A stretch of 64,000 nt of DNA from Sorghum bicolor. Lineage: Eukaryota > Streptophyta > Magnoliopsida > Poales > Poaceae. The translations under genes were made by a program, and so were the position numbers. Positions 1 to 12,060 of the stretch are shown here, one piece after another (positions within the stretch are counted from its first letter, which is position 1; each line of letters begins with the position of its first letter). Location of the stretch: assembly GCF_000003195.3 (NCBI RefSeq), contig NC_012870.2, forward strand, positions 50,472,396 through 50,536,395. Reading direction: 5' to 3'. The notes below the pieces were generated by a model. The model was not told where the DNA came from, did no database searches, and saw nothing but the letters and a program-made list of their open reading frames with translations.

Positions 1-1036
1 CCACTCGTATACTCACATGGGGCTTACTGTTTTTCACATTTTTATTTTCTTTTTAGGATAGTATGAACATGATTAACTAAGCAAACTATTTTAAATATTT
101 GAAAGGGAAAGAGATAACTACCAAGTTTACCTCTTGGCAAGGCGTTCGGTGTTTTTAAGTCCTCCAAACGGGACTCTCCGTCTTCTCAACTGTCCTAGGA
201 TTCGTTGGGTGGCGTGGTCGATGCTTCCGGCAGCAACTCCTCTTCATGTATAGTTATCTTCTCTCTCCACACCTGACTTGGTGCTACGGTCTCCTCTGGA
301 TAATTGCGAATATAAACAAGTAGAGCAAAGTCATAATTAATATATTGAAGTAGAACAAAGTCATATTCATAATATTGAAGAACAAAGAAGAACAATTGAA
401 GAACAATAGAAAATTACCAAGAATCCTCTTGACAGATCCGGAAACCAATCGAAGATTGACTCCTTCTAGTTCTAATCCTATGTAGCTATGCTAATCTAGA
501 TGTCTAATTGATGTGGTGGCTCTAGGCTTGATCAGAGGCTTTTTCTCCCATGATGAATAATGAATTAGGGTTGAGAGGTCCCCTCCTCCAGGGGCCAGGG
601 GGTCTAGTTATATAGTCCTTCCAAGTGAATATGGGCCGTCGGATCAAACCGACATTGATTGAACGGTTATCCTTGATCCTTTAGGTCAGTGGAGCGTAAT
701 CCCGAAAGAGAGTCCTGATTGGACTCCAACACGGGGCGGGCGCCCTGGTCCCTAGGGCAGGCGCCCTGGGCCAGGCTCCGTTTGGCCTCCGCTTCGTTCC
801 CGTGTCTTCTGGAGTCTTCTAGATGTAAGATAATTGCACGGCACGTTAATATCTCTATGTAATCCCGACGTGTGGGCCTTTCTTCCATATTTCCTGATAA
901 CCCCCTGCAGAAATAGACAAACACCAAAACTCATAGAATTCTGTCAGATAAAACCCTAAGTCTGGATGTCTGTAGCATTTGGATCCTTTTCTTTGTTTAT
1001 TTGATAATTAAATTTGATAGTTAAGGACCGTCAACA
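1..1036 (-). mobile_element. Element F: internally deleted tRNA-Asp-type Gypsy remnant, cut by window edge
   Basis: Read on the minus strand, the LTR begins TGTTGACGGTCCTTAAC at 1036 and runs to about 300. It then passes directly into sequence matching the end of the protease-like ORF of element A (Pro-Glu-Glu-Thr-Val-Ala-Pro-Ser-Gln around 195-300) and the non-coding stretch behind it. The second half of the LTR, the primer site and about 4 kb of internal sequence are therefore missing. The LTR carries the paired GGCGCCC motifs at 738-745 and 759-766. F sits in the Tekay LTR L; the flank at its right border is CTTAC (1037-1041), and the partner copy is outside the window. Confidence 0.75.
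195..300 (-). pseudogene. C-terminal tail of protease-like ORF in element F
   Basis: Minus-strand reading gives a short tail (PEETVAPSQVWREKI and following residues, ending with a stop at 195) that matches the tail after the retropepsin-like domain of A (about 26280-26395) and A'. Only this tail survives; the upstream part was lost in the deletion that joined it to the LTR. It is not functional. Confidence 0.6.
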
Positions 1037-4000
1037 CTTACGACATTGACTCCTCACACATCTGTACTACCAACTGGGGTGCGCACTTAAACCGAACGGG
1101 GTATCCGGCCTGAGTTGCACTCATAGGCTTTGCGGTCGGAACGACTTATCCGGCCAGCTAAGTGTTAGGCATGTGTTCAACATGTCAAGAGGACGTATAG
1201 TGTATCGGTCCTTAAACGACGCAGACGGGGATAGATCCACACCTAAGACCCCCATGCCTTGTTGCTTCACTATCGCATTCCTGCCCGGTCTCCATTCATT
1301 ATTATCACATGGTTATTCCATAATAGCATATATAGCCAACCGTGATTCATTCTCCACCTATCTCTCGCAGGTTACAGAAAATCACCCGACTTCTACCAAG
1401 CTAAGCATTATTTCGATCCTAGACCTATTTAGGTAAGGTATAAGGTGGACAAGGTAGTCATTATGCAACAAGGTTGTCATAACAACTCCTAACACTTAAT
1501 GCAACAATACATAATCATAGTTATTTGACAGCTGGATATGATAACCAAAATAGTGGGACTCTTATAATGCTCCGGGGTTTGCCTTCGATGTAGGTAGAAG
1601 GACGGTGGTCAGGACACTTCGGCAGATCCTCCTCCTCAGCTCCTTCTCCGTGAGGTGGCTCCCTCTGCTGCTCCTCTGGCTCGCATGGTGCGAACTCCAG
1701 AACCGTGTTGTCCTTGGGTACACCTAAGTATGCATGACAAGGTGATAAACATAGGGAATGCACATAGGATGCAATATGTCATGATGAGGAGCCAAAGGAA
1801 CATGTATCAAGGTGCAAACATGATTACAAGCTTCTAAGATTAAGTGAACCATATATTAACAAGTAAGTGCATACTTCTTCTCTGGTAGAGAGGCTAACTA
1901 TACAAGCTAATCAACCTTAGCTATTCATACTCAACAACTGGTGTTATGGGCAGACTGGGTAGTCACCAGTTTCAGCTAGAACTTAGTCACGGTTGGCAAA
2001 ACTAAGCAAGTGAGCACTTTCTGAAAAGCTTACCAAATCATCTACAGTTCACTTTTAGGCATCACAGAAAAATTCCCAACAGAAGTAGGTCAAAACAGAC
2101 AAGTTCTCAGGTCTGCTCTGGAAAATCCAGAGAACAGGCACTTCGCAGCAGCTACTTGCAAAAGCTATAACTTCTAAACTGCTCAGCCAAATGTTATGAA
2201 ATTTGGACAAAAGGTAGATAAATAAGTTAGCTACAAGTTTGTTATAGACAAGTTTCCTAGAAAACTTCATCTTCAAGCAGTTATTAAGTAAGTTCCATCA
2301 GCTACACAGAATTTGCTCTAAACATGGCATAAATAGCAAAATAATATTTTAGCACATATTAAGAAAGTAACATTGATTGAAACCAAAAACACCAGTAGCT
2401 AGAACATGTCTAAGAAACACCATAACACATCATGGCAAGGTTAAAACTCATTTTTATTATCCCCTTTTCTATTTATTTGATTATTAAGGTGAATTAATGA
2501 GCATATAGTACAAGTGCTCCAAAAATTCCAACAAAATTACAGCAAGCTATTCAGGCTACCACAAGGTTACTGTAAACTTTTCATGGCCCTTGCACATGTA
2601 GATTGTGGTGTACAGAAATGACAAGCTACCAATGGCATTAAAGGCATAAATGTGAAACCCTATCAAAAAGTGTCGAACAACAGATTTCAGATATTTCTTA
2701 GCTTTGACTTCACATGATTACTTCATCCAGCAAGTTTCATCTCAAAAGGAGTCATAATTTATTTATTGAAAATACCACCAAAAACTCCTATTTAAACAAG
2801 GGATATTTATAACTTCATCAACAGGCATCTAAAAATCATGAGAATTTTATCAGAGCCTATACATAGCATAAATAACACAATTTGCATGGTCATAGGACTT
2901 ATAGATATCAAGATATAATTACCCTCTTTTTATTAGGGATTAAATGAGATAAATCGTATCTATTTATTTCTGCAAAAACATGGTATGTTTCATATTTTTA
3001 CTAAAAACTGGATCTACTCAGGAGCATGACAAAATTTGAATCACCCAAAATGGACATGCCAAACTCAAGATATGATTTTTACAAAAACAGTTCAAAATCT
3101 GCAAAACAAAGGATAGAGGGGAGAGAGTGAGAGGCTGACGGGTGGGGCCAGCTGACAGAGGAGACCCACGCGACAGAGAGACTGGGAGCAGAGACGAGCT
3201 CGGCCGCCGGAGATCTCAACGACGGCGAGGTCTCCGGGGAAACCGAGGGCATCAACGTGTTCCTCATCTCAAGGCGAACCTATTGACCTACTTGGCTCGT
3301 GCTCTACTGGTCTGGGTGCTCACCGTCGGGAATGGCGGAGCGGCAGCGCTGCGCGGTGATACGCCGGTGAACTGAGGCCATGGCGACCTAGTAGAGGTTG
3401 AGGACGAGCAAGAGTGAAGCAAGTGAAAGCTGTAGGAAGAAGAATCATGGCCGGAGGTGAACTAGAGAGGTCTGGCCACATTTCCGGTGATCTCTGTGAA
3501 CTTCAGCGAGGTGCAGCTCGCGACGGAGTTGACAATGTGGCCTCACCGGTGCTCAGCTAAGGAAAAGAGATGGACGACGATGTAGAGGACGTCGTGGCGG
3601 AGCCCTAGGCGAAGCAGCTCGGCTCGGGATGCGGTGGCGCAGCCGGGAGAGCTCGCCGAAGCACGACGGAGCTTACCGAAACGATGGCGGAGGGAAATGG
3701 GAGGCTCTGGTGGAGTGGACGACGCGTCTGAGGCACGGGGCGGCTTCGTGGCGACTTGAGGGCGTCGTCCAAGCTGACACGAGGGGCCACCGATGTGTAC
3801 GGCCGCCACCTGGCCGGACACGCGGCGGTGGATGGTGACTGTCCAAACTAAACCGGGCGATTCAGTCGCCATTCACAGTGACTGAAACCCGAACTTGGCT
3901 CTGATGTTTTACTCGCGATTCACTCGGTGGTTTTTGCTCAGATTTGTTCCAACGGATAGAGCTACACAAGTTCTACAAGCTTGCTTAAAGGATCAAAGTC

Positions 4001-4572
4001 TGGTTTGGCGTAGAATTATAACTACAAGGCTCCCAAGTACCCTAAGAGCAAACTGTGTCGATTCTGACTTAGGCAGATTTGGCTAAGTGTAAAAACAGTC
4101 CTCATTTTTGCCTTGTGAGCTAGGTTTGAGGGTGTTCCAAGCATTTTCATGAAAAGGTACCAAACAACTTTTGTAGCTTATAAAATTTACTACAACTTTG
4201 TTTTAGATGTCATTCACATGCAAGGTCTCTAACATAGGTTTCATAAAGGGCCTTTGAAAAGAGGTTTGGGGGTCAAATTTAGTCAACCTAGGGTTAACCA
4301 TGACTTACGGGCATTTTTGGAGGAAACCTCCAACATGAACATTGCTCCAAATGATATTCTAAGCATGAATAAATTATTTTGGAGAACAATGTGTAGTTAT
4401 ATACATGGGCCACACATTACTTACACACATAAACCATATAAGCAATTCAATCACATAGTGGTTGCACAAAATGACACGTGATCATGGTATGATGCTTATT
4501 AGTGAGTATGATGATGCTTATGTTGATGCAATGCTCATGGTCAACATGCAAGCTAACACTAGGAGTGTTACA
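1037..4572 (-). repeat. Tekay/Del-type LTR L, minus orientation, 3' end removed by F
   Basis: On the minus strand the block starts TGTAACACTCC at 4572, the usual start of Tekay/Del chromovirus LTRs. It shows the same layout as LTRs H and I: an AT-rich leader, a GC-rich segment (about 3100-3850), then a long tail. The expected GTGACA/GTTACA end is missing because F inserted at 1037. The base quintet outside its start is AGCTG (4573-4577). No coding capacity is visible; the GC-rich open frames here are not conserved. Whether this was a solo LTR or part of a longer element cannot be seen from this window. Confidence 0.65.
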
Positions 4573-4840
4573 AGCTGTATGTCAGAAAGGTGTACTTCAA
4601 GTGATGAAGATGAAGATTCCTTGGTAAGCTGGCTCTTGGAGTCATCCTGCAGAAAGCTCTCACGAAACACCAAAAACTCGTGGAATGGTATTAGGATAAA
4701 CATTAATGATTACCGTTTTTAGAGGATTAGGTGTTGTGGTGGTTTCAAAGTATTTTTAAGACAACAGTATTGCAGCAGGATATTACGGGTTTATATGCAT
4801 AAAGTGCAAATGCATGATATGTATATTTTTATTCTATAGG
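4573..4840 (-). mobile_element. Internal fragment of outer element C/D
   Basis: This short AT-rich stretch lies between LTR L and the insertion site of B. It is contiguous, across B and its CCACC duplication, with the C/D internal sequence that resumes at 37226. No coding region is visible. Assignment to C/D follows from the TSD, not from recognised protein similarity. Confidence 0.5.
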
Positions 4841-4862
4841 CCACCTATAGACATTTACTTTC

Positions 4863-6729
4863 TGAAAGCCCTAGTTTGGTTTTGGATAATTGATGAAACC
4901 CTAGTACTAACCTCTATATTGAGTGTGTGTAGACTTAACAAGATTGGTACATGTCAAGTGATGGAGCAAGTGATGATCATGGTGATGATGGTGATGACCA
5001 CAAGATGATCAAGTGTTTAACTTGGAAAAGAAGAAAGAGAAAAACAAAACCCTATGGAGAACAAGGCAAAGGTATTGCTTAAGACTTTTTTGGTTTTGGC
5101 GATCAAGACACCAAAGAGGGTGCGATCACATTTAGGATAGATAGCCGTACTATTAAGAGGGGCGATCTCGTGGTGAAAACGGTTATCTATGTGCCACTAT
5201 GTGATTGGATTCCTTGCATATGCATTAGGACCTAGTGATCTAATGAATTAACCTTTGAAAAATGTTTGTGAAAATTGCTAACACACATGCACAAGTGTTG
5301 TGACACTTTAGTGTTGGCACATGGAAGCAAGGGAATGAGTTGAAGTTAGTTTTGGTGAAAAACAGCTTTCTGTGAAGCACCGGACGCAGTAACAGTGCAC
5401 ACTGCGTGTCCGGTGCAGCGCGTCTGGTATGGACCGGACGTGTCCGGAGTGAGATCAGAAATGTCCGATGTGAGACCGGACGTGTCCGGTATGAGCGTTC
5501 GGTGCTAACTCAGTTTGCAAGGCTCTCTGCGCACGCGTCCGATATGGACCGGACGCGTCTGGTGCTACACCGGATGCGTCCGATGTGTGCGTCCGGTGTT
5601 GCTGTCACTTTGCAGAGCTCTCTGCGCACGCATCTGGTATGGACCGGACACGTCCGGTGTGATCAAGTAGTGAGTCTGGTGCTGAGATTTCAGTGTGACA
5701 CTTGTTGGCGGCAACGGATACTTTTTAAATGGTCAAGAGCACCGGATGCTGGTCTAGGCAATACCGGATGCGTCTGGTGTGAACTAGAACGCGTCCGGTG
5801 TGAGCGCAGACAGTGGGATTGTGGCCAACGGCTCTTTGAAGCTTGGGGCTTCTTTAAATATGTGTTGGTTGGTTCTTCCTCACCCTCTTGACTCTCCAAC
5901 TTGTTGATACATCTTGTGAGCATACTCCCACACATCCCACTCACCTTGTTCAAGATTTGATCTTCCAAAGTGAGATTGGGAGATATCCTAGTTGCATTTG
6001 CTTAGAGTTTGAGCATCTAGTGGCACTAGTGGTCGTTGAGCAGCGGGTTTGCTTGTTACTCTTGGTGGTTGCCGCCACCTAGACGGCTTGGAGCTGCGGT
6101 GGAGCATTGGCACGATTTGGTGATTATTCGTGGCCATCTTGAGGTGATTGTGAGGGGTCTTGTACCTTCCCCGGTGGAGAGCCGAAAGATAACTCTAGTG
6201 GATTGCTTGTGTCATTGAGTTACCTCACTTGTGGGTCGTTTCTTGCAGTGTCCTAGTGAGGAAGAGGTTCGTGATACACCTCTTAGCCACTGAACCACCA
6301 AGTGTTGGTCGACACAACGGGGACGTAGCGTGCCGGCAAGCGCGTGAACCTCGGGAGAAAATTGTGTGTCTCCATTGTGTTTGTTCATTGGATTTCTCCC
6401 GGTGATTGGACTTCATATTATTGTTATTGGTTCATCCCCTCTACACGGCGGTATAAAGATCAAACCCTCTCTCTTACATTCCTGTAAACTAGAGTAACTT
6501 ACTTACTTGTATAGAAACTTTAGGTAACCTTCTGGTGTAATTAGAGACATAGCTCTTGTGTGCCTAGTGATCATATCAACTAGAATTGTTGGTTAGGTGG
6601 CTTGCAAACACCCCATTAGAGCTAGAGCAAAAAGCTTCACCTTGTTATTTACTAACCTCTTGCTCTAGTGAGTTCGTAGAATTTTTTAATAGGCTATTCA
6701 CCCGCCTCTAGCCATATTAGGACCATTCA
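4863..6729 (+). repeat. 5' LTR of element E
   Basis: This 1867 bp repeat matches 16508-21145 once solo LTR H is taken out (about 1865 bp). A strongly CpG-rich stretch (about 5380-5810) holds many variants of the palindrome ACCGGACGCGTCCGGT. A TATA-like TTTAAATA lies at 5853-5860, where the 3' copy has TATAAATA (20267-20274). The open frame across 5406-5891 is not conserved as protein between the two copies and is not a gene. Confidence 0.85.
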
Positions 6730-6731
6730 AG

Positions 6732-6744
6732 TGGTATCGGAGCC
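6732..6744 (+). other. Primer binding site of E (tRNA-iMet type)
   Basis: TGGTATCGGAGCC lies two bases after the 5' LTR. It differs by one base from TGGTATCAGAGCC, the usual plant Copia site complementary to initiator tRNA-Met. Confidence 0.85.
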
Positions 6745-6789
6745 ATGGTCACTGTTTTGTGAAGGCTTAACAACCTCGGTGCTCAAATT

Positions 6790-7492
6790 ATGGCTCAAAT
6801 AGTGTTCAACCATGTTGGGGGCAAACCACCGTTCTTTGATGGCACAAGTTCTTTTGATGATTGGAAGAGAAGATGAAAATGTATCTTGGATCAATAAATG
6901 ATAGAGTGTGGGAAGTCACCAAAAATGACTTTGTGATTCTTAATCCGGCTAACCCCACCGACAATGAGAGAGCAAACAAGTAATGCAATACTATGGCTCT
7001 CAACACAATATACAATGGTATTGATTCAAAGGTGTTTGAACAAGTCAAAGATCTTGAGAAGGAAAGTGAAGTTTGGACAAGGCTAGAAGAGACCTATGAG
7101 GGCACTACAATAGTAAAAAGTGCCATGTTGCACATGCTCAAGGATAAGCTTTCAAACTTCAAGATGAAGGATGATGAGTCAATTCTGAAGATGTTCTATA
7201 GGCTCCAAGTCATCATAAATGATCTTAAGGGCCTTGGTGAGAAAGTGAAGGATGAGGACTTCATTCACAAGTTCTTGATGTGCTTACCCAAGAGGTTCAA
7301 AACATTGAGAACCATCATATTTAGAGGAGGATTGATGGGTGTATCTCCCAATGAGGTACTTGGAGATGTCATGACCGAAGATCAATACAATGATAATGAT
7401 GATGATGAGGTCATGAAGAATGATGATGATGATAAGAAGAAGAAGAGTGTAGCATTCAAAGCTAGCTCTTCATCCAAGAGCAAGAACAAGGG
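6790..7492 (+). pseudogene. Copia Gag (UBN2-type), frameshifted and truncated by G
   Basis: The frame opens at ATG 6790 (MAQIVFNHVGGKPPFFDG) and is a typical Copia capsid start. A one-base change near 6870 shifts the frame after the residues DDWK. The correct frame continues KMKMYLGSINDRVWEV but meets TAA at 6981, where related proteins have Gln (a C-to-T change would explain it). From 6993 the frame is open to 7492, with the conserved capsid stretch VWTRLEETYEGT and an acidic/Lys-rich tail. G inserted at 7493 before any zinc knuckle. Three lesions make it non-functional. Confidence 0.8.
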
Positions 7493-8976
7493 TGTTGACA
7501 CTTACTAACACCACTTGGATACTAGGTTGTCATCCCCAGCATAGTGCCAGACTGTACAAAGGTATTTATGAATGTAAAGACTCTCTAGAAAATAATCTAT
7601 TCTATCCGCAAGCGCATAAAATACCTCATTGTAGCATTTCACCAGGTAAGTATTCCAGGTATCGTTATTTATAATTTTGCTTAAGAGAACAATGGAAATG
7701 AAGATAAGGATAAAATCTATCAAGGCATAGACTAGAGATAAACTTGCAAGAACATGATTACTAATGAGAAACTCGTCACACAGTCACTTACTTTGGCAGG
7801 GGGTAAGCCATAATAATAATGATAATGAAATATAAGCTCATGGGTAAATAACACAGCGATTAGAAAATAGACTACTCCTCATATATGTAAGGTGACGTCG
7901 GATTAGCTAGAGAATGGATTCTAAGTTATCTACTATCTACTAAGTCACAATCTACTCTAGTTATCTACAAGATCATATATAGCATAAAAGACTCTTTATT
8001 CATGTATAAGGAACATTGCTAAAGTAAATCAGAGCATCGCAAGACTTACTCCGCAATATAAATTCTGCCTGTCCTATCAACGGTGGGTGGACTGTATAAG
8101 AATCAACGAAGCTGTCACTATCGCGAACTACCACACGACCCGGCCAATAGGATACATTTGCAGGTAAATAACATCTAAGCACCACACCCACATGTGATCT
8201 ACCACTTAACTCCCGCGCGTCAAGAGCTAAGCGCTTTGCAAACTTACACATAAACTCATTATCAATCATAACTATATCAAATATAGAACTAGATCAAACT
8301 AAGAGCATAATAAATAGAGACATTATGCAATTAGAACAAAGTATTAGAGAAAGATATGAATAATACCAATCTTTATTACCGAAGATCCGAATCCAGAGCG
8401 TAGTGCTCTACTTCTCTAATTGCTATCTAATCAATCCTCTAAACTTGAAGGATTAGGGAGTAGCTAATTCTAATTCTCTGTGGGAGAGAAGTTCTAAACC
8501 CTAACTTTGATGGCTACCTCTTATAATGATTTCTCCTCTCTCTCTCCCTGGGGTGGAGAGGCCTTGATTATATAGTCCTTTCAAGTGAATTTGGACCGTC
8601 GGATCAAACCGACATTGATCGCACGGTTTTCCTTGATCCCTTAGGTCGGTGGAGCACAATCCAAGAGTTTGGTTCTCATTGGCCCCGAGGCTAGGGCGGG
8701 CGCCCTGCCCCCGAGCCCGTCCGGTCTCCCGTTCGTTCCCGTGGCTTCTGGACTCTTCTAGATTAAGGAAAATTGCACGGCACGTAATTATCTCGTTGTA
8801 AACATGACATGTGGGCCTTCTCTCCATATTTTCTGATAACCCCCCTGTAGAAATAGATAAACACCAAAGCTCGTGGAATTCTGTCAGATAAAACCCTAAT
8901 TCTAGATGTTTGGTGCATATTGATCCTTTTCCATGTTTAGTTGATGGTTAAATTTAGTACTTAAGGACCGTCAACA
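7493..8976 (-). repeat. 3' LTR of element G
   Basis: This 1484 bp repeat reads TGTTGACGGTCCTTAAG...GTGTCAACA on the minus strand. It matches 14095-15295 closely. One GGGCGCCC palindrome remains at 8698-8705; the expected partner is degenerate. Confidence 0.9.
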
Positions 8977-8993
8977 AACTCCCCCAAACTTAC
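8977..8993 (-). other. Polypurine tract of G
   Basis: The minus strand reads GGTAAGTTTGGGGGAGTT directly before the LTR, equivalent to GGTAAGCTTGGGGGAGTT in A and A'. It would prime plus-strand DNA synthesis. Confidence 0.75.
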
Positions 8994-10504
8994 CCTTTGC
9001 TCGTCCCTGAGCAAACAGCTAAACTGAGACGGATCAGGAGTTGCTTCAATGTTTTCTTTCCTGACAGGCACACATGCTTTCACATAAAAATTCTTCCAGA
9101 TTAGAGTGAAGTGTCATGGAGCTTAGTACCTGCACTTAAGTCTTAAGTAATTGAAAGACAAAATAATTAAGTCAAGCACTATTCCTCCAGTCTATACTTC
9201 ACCTTTGTTCCAGAGTTTTTCATAAGTTTTCAAAATAAAACTCCGAGTTCCCAGCAATGATTCTCTCAAGTCTTTCTATATGTGGTATTTGTGGATCCTT
9301 ACCAAAATGTCACTTTCCTATTGCTAATGGAATATTTAACCGGAGCTCATAGGAGTGAAAAATAGCTCATACATATGTTGTCTAATCGAGCCATGGATCC
9401 AAAGGAACTCAGCATATAATTAAATCAAGATGTGCATGTGTGGTGGAGTAAATGATAGTGATGGTAAAAATGTATAAGTGATAATAAAACTTACTTCTCA
9501 TCGCTCCTCATATTGCTATCTCTCCTCTTCTTTGATCTTTGCTTTGGGATAACATGGGCTATCTTTCTTTTTTTTCAGGTGGGTAGTAGACACCCTTAAT
9601 TCCATTGTCGGACACTTGTCCATTTTTTCCGCTCAAGTGGGCATCGTTGTACCCCTAATTCTACTCCGGACACTTGTCCATTTTTACCTCTCGTCTCGCT
9701 CTTTTTCTTTCTTTTTCGAGGTTCCGGGCACTTGCCCCTTTTTATTTCCTCGCATATTTTTGCATAACCTATGCCTCTTCTGCATTGAATATTTTTAGAG
9801 AGAGAGAATAACAACACTTGGGACAGTGAGTGATAATATTTTTAGCAATTTTAATGAATGGTGGTGGATGGTGTAGTAGATGTGTGCAAGTGAATATCTT
9901 AATTTAACCACATGAAAAGCTCCTAAGGGTATACACAGCTCAATCAAACTCAATGTGAATATAGTAAAAGATGTTATAGCAAGTATGGCTATGGTAGGAA
10001 GTTTGTAATGCTAGGAACTCATCATGTGATTTGTAAGTTTTCAAAATAAATCTCCAGAACTTAGTGTAGCAGGAACAAGATAAACAGTAGCTCAAACTTT
10101 ATATCATGCCTTTCTCTTACCTAGACTTTAGTTTTATGCTTCCTATAGATAGTAATTTCAGTTTTAATAATTCCTGGAAGAACTCTAATATAAAAGCTAG
10201 GTTCTTGAAAGTAAGCAAACAGAGCAACTGTTCATCATTTCCATCATGTATCTTTTTGGTCTTTTTATTTTTTTTCTAGAGATTAACACTTAGCAGATAA
10301 ATAAAGCACACTTATCTACACACTCTTTTTATTTTGTTTTCATGTTTATAAAATACAGTAATTTAAGGTAATAAAATATTTATTGGGTTTTCTAAGTTTT
10401 TCTCTTTAAAATAAAAATACTAAAATAGAAAAGAATAAATAAGAAAAGCAAATAAAAACTTACTTGATAAAACGGGGAGGAACTCCCCCAAGCTGGATGT
10501 GGTT
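8994..10504 (-). mobile_element. 3' non-coding part of G with hairpin cluster
   Basis: No conserved reading frame was seen here. The stretch is AT-rich and matches the 3' internal non-coding parts of A and A' (pyrimidine tracts, the sequence around the hairpins, and the polypurine tract). Confidence 0.6.
9610..9737 (-). promoter_or_regulatory. Hairpin cluster in G 3' internal region
   Basis: On the minus strand there are GGGCA-AG-TGCCC (9726-9737), GGACA-AG-TGTCC (9668-9679 and again 9610-9621) and, between the two copies of the second, a GGGTA...TGCCC stem. The same motifs occur in A, A' and B at a similar distance (here about 0.63-0.76 kb) from the 3' LTR. G is unusual in having the second hairpin duplicated. 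Function is unknown; an RNA structure or a protein-binding palindrome would both fit. Confidence 0.6.
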
Positions 10505-12060
10505 TTACCCAATGTTCCAGAATCGCATCATGGTGGTGATGTTGTCGTTCATTGTCGTGGTGTCTTGTCTCAGTTCTTGTACTGCAGTGGCGTGATCCTG
10601 GTCCCACTTTTGTTGCTGTTCCAGGAGTCGTCCATGTTCCGCTTGCGTATTTTGGATGTCGAGGAGGGTGTTGTTGGTACGGGTGAAGAAAGCGCCGGCC
10701 TCTTGGTAGTAGTTGTTCGTGAAAGCATAAGAGGCGTCGGAGTATCGTCCTGCATCGAATTGGGGCGGAGGTCTGGACCCTAAAGCTCCATATGGATCAG
10801 TGGAGTACCTGCCCGTATGGAAAGGCGGGTTTGTCCACTGGTGATATTGGCTCTCCGGCCATGTCTCATGTGTTGGCTCTTGTGGTTGAGCATGTCGAAC
10901 CCATGTGTCTCGAAGGACTCGAGGGTTGTAGTCGCAATAATGCAAGTGCGCTGCTTCTTCCGGCCTGGGATCAGCTCCATACCAGGTGTGTTCTCGATGG
11001 GTGGTCATCCTTTCAGATGCCACTCGTTGTGGAGCTCTCTGGTTTACCGGTGTCACTGCAATCTCAATCAAATAATTTTGAACAACATAGAGGTCAAGGT
11101 TCGGGTTAGGTAACCGAATCTTCCTTTATTATCATATAGCATATACATTATGTTCCCCTCTTTCTTCAACATCCGAGCTTGCCTAAATGTGTCATAGCCA
11201 TGATAAATTCATAACTCATCTATGAATTCCAATGATGAATTTTCTAGTAAATGAAGATTAGAGGCTAGACGAGTGATAAGTGAAGTACATCCTACAGGTC
11301 CCTGAAGACTAGGTATACTAAGCCAATGAGAAACCAAAAGTGTAACATGTGAAGTGGGTACTTTATTTATAGCAGCATATAGAAGTTGTAAATCTCCTAC
11401 TCTTACTTTTCTAATATCATCACGATGGAAAAGATTGTACCCGAGCCATTTGTGGAACATCCTAAGAGTGGGGTGTTCCATGTCACTGGTTCGGGCTTGA
11501 CTATAAAAATCATCTCTAGATATCTCTCTCCAGAACTGGTGTCTCTCAAAATTGGGTAAGTCGGAGTCAATGTTCAAGATGCATCTTGAAGAGAAACCGA
11601 GATGGTCGCTCAGTTCTCTCCAAGACAACATAATGTCCTGTGTGAACATCCGAAAAGCAATTCCCCCCTCACAATATTGTAAAGTGCAAAGAAATTCAAG
11701 GGTGAGAAGACGGGAACCCAGCTCCGTTATGTTCCAAAAATTTGTCCATCCCACCATTTGAAAAATTAAATCGAATTCAGTACCCATACCTGTTTGTTGT
11801 AGCAGGATAGGATCAAGAGTGGGGGTGTGAATGAAATCTTTGTTCTTTAGCTGCTAGTAAACTTCCATTTCCCTGCGGGTCCTCAGTCCAAGGTCTCCTA
11901 TCTTGAGAAGGACCTTGATTTGTTGATCAGATGAAGATGACGGAGCTTGTGCGGGTGTCGGGTCGACGCTCATCTCTGACGGGTGTGAGGAGTGCTGGGA
12001 TGAACTCCTTGTACCTATGTTCTTGAGGGTCTTCTCTGCGTTCTTCGCCTTCTTGAACAT
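10505..12060 (-). pseudogene. Athila ORF1-type protein, degenerate
   Basis: The start is taken at 12060 (MFKKAKNAEKTL). The reading frame has a Ser/Pro-rich N-terminal part, one in-frame TAG near 11854, and then a clear central domain at 11209-11787 (for example SHWLSIPSLQGPVGC and HPTLRMFHKWLGYNLFHRDD). That domain looks like the Athila ORF-1 family of plant Gypsy elements, sometimes described as envelope-position or plant-transposon protein. A further stretch at 10505-11071 is in another frame and is Gln/Thr-rich with a probable coiled-coil tail (residues around EHGRLLEQQQKW). Its role in Athila elements is not settled. Stop and frameshift make this copy non-functional. Family assignment is from recognition, not from a search. 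Confidence 0.6.

Noticed and set aside
3142..3872. Possible exon-like GC-rich frames on both strands
   Set aside because: They fall in the GC-rich part of Tekay LTR L, with the same layout as H and I, and show no conserved protein.
5380..5810. Regularly repeated palindromes resembling a CRISPR array
   Set aside because: Units are imperfect, spacing is irregular, and they sit inside a plant retrotransposon LTR present in two copies.
5406..5891. A 161-residue open frame on the plus strand, and a shorter version at 19919-20305
   Set aside because: Both lie in the GC-rich palindrome array of E's two LTRs. The translations only agree because the LTRs are copies; no domain or start context supports a protein.
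8490..8515. Telomere-like CCCTAA motifs
   Set aside because: Single CCTAAACCC-type words common in plant DNA, not a tandem array.
10499..11113. Plus-strand open frames of about 100 residues
   Set aside because: Antisense to the Athila-like frame of G, which has the better family resemblance.
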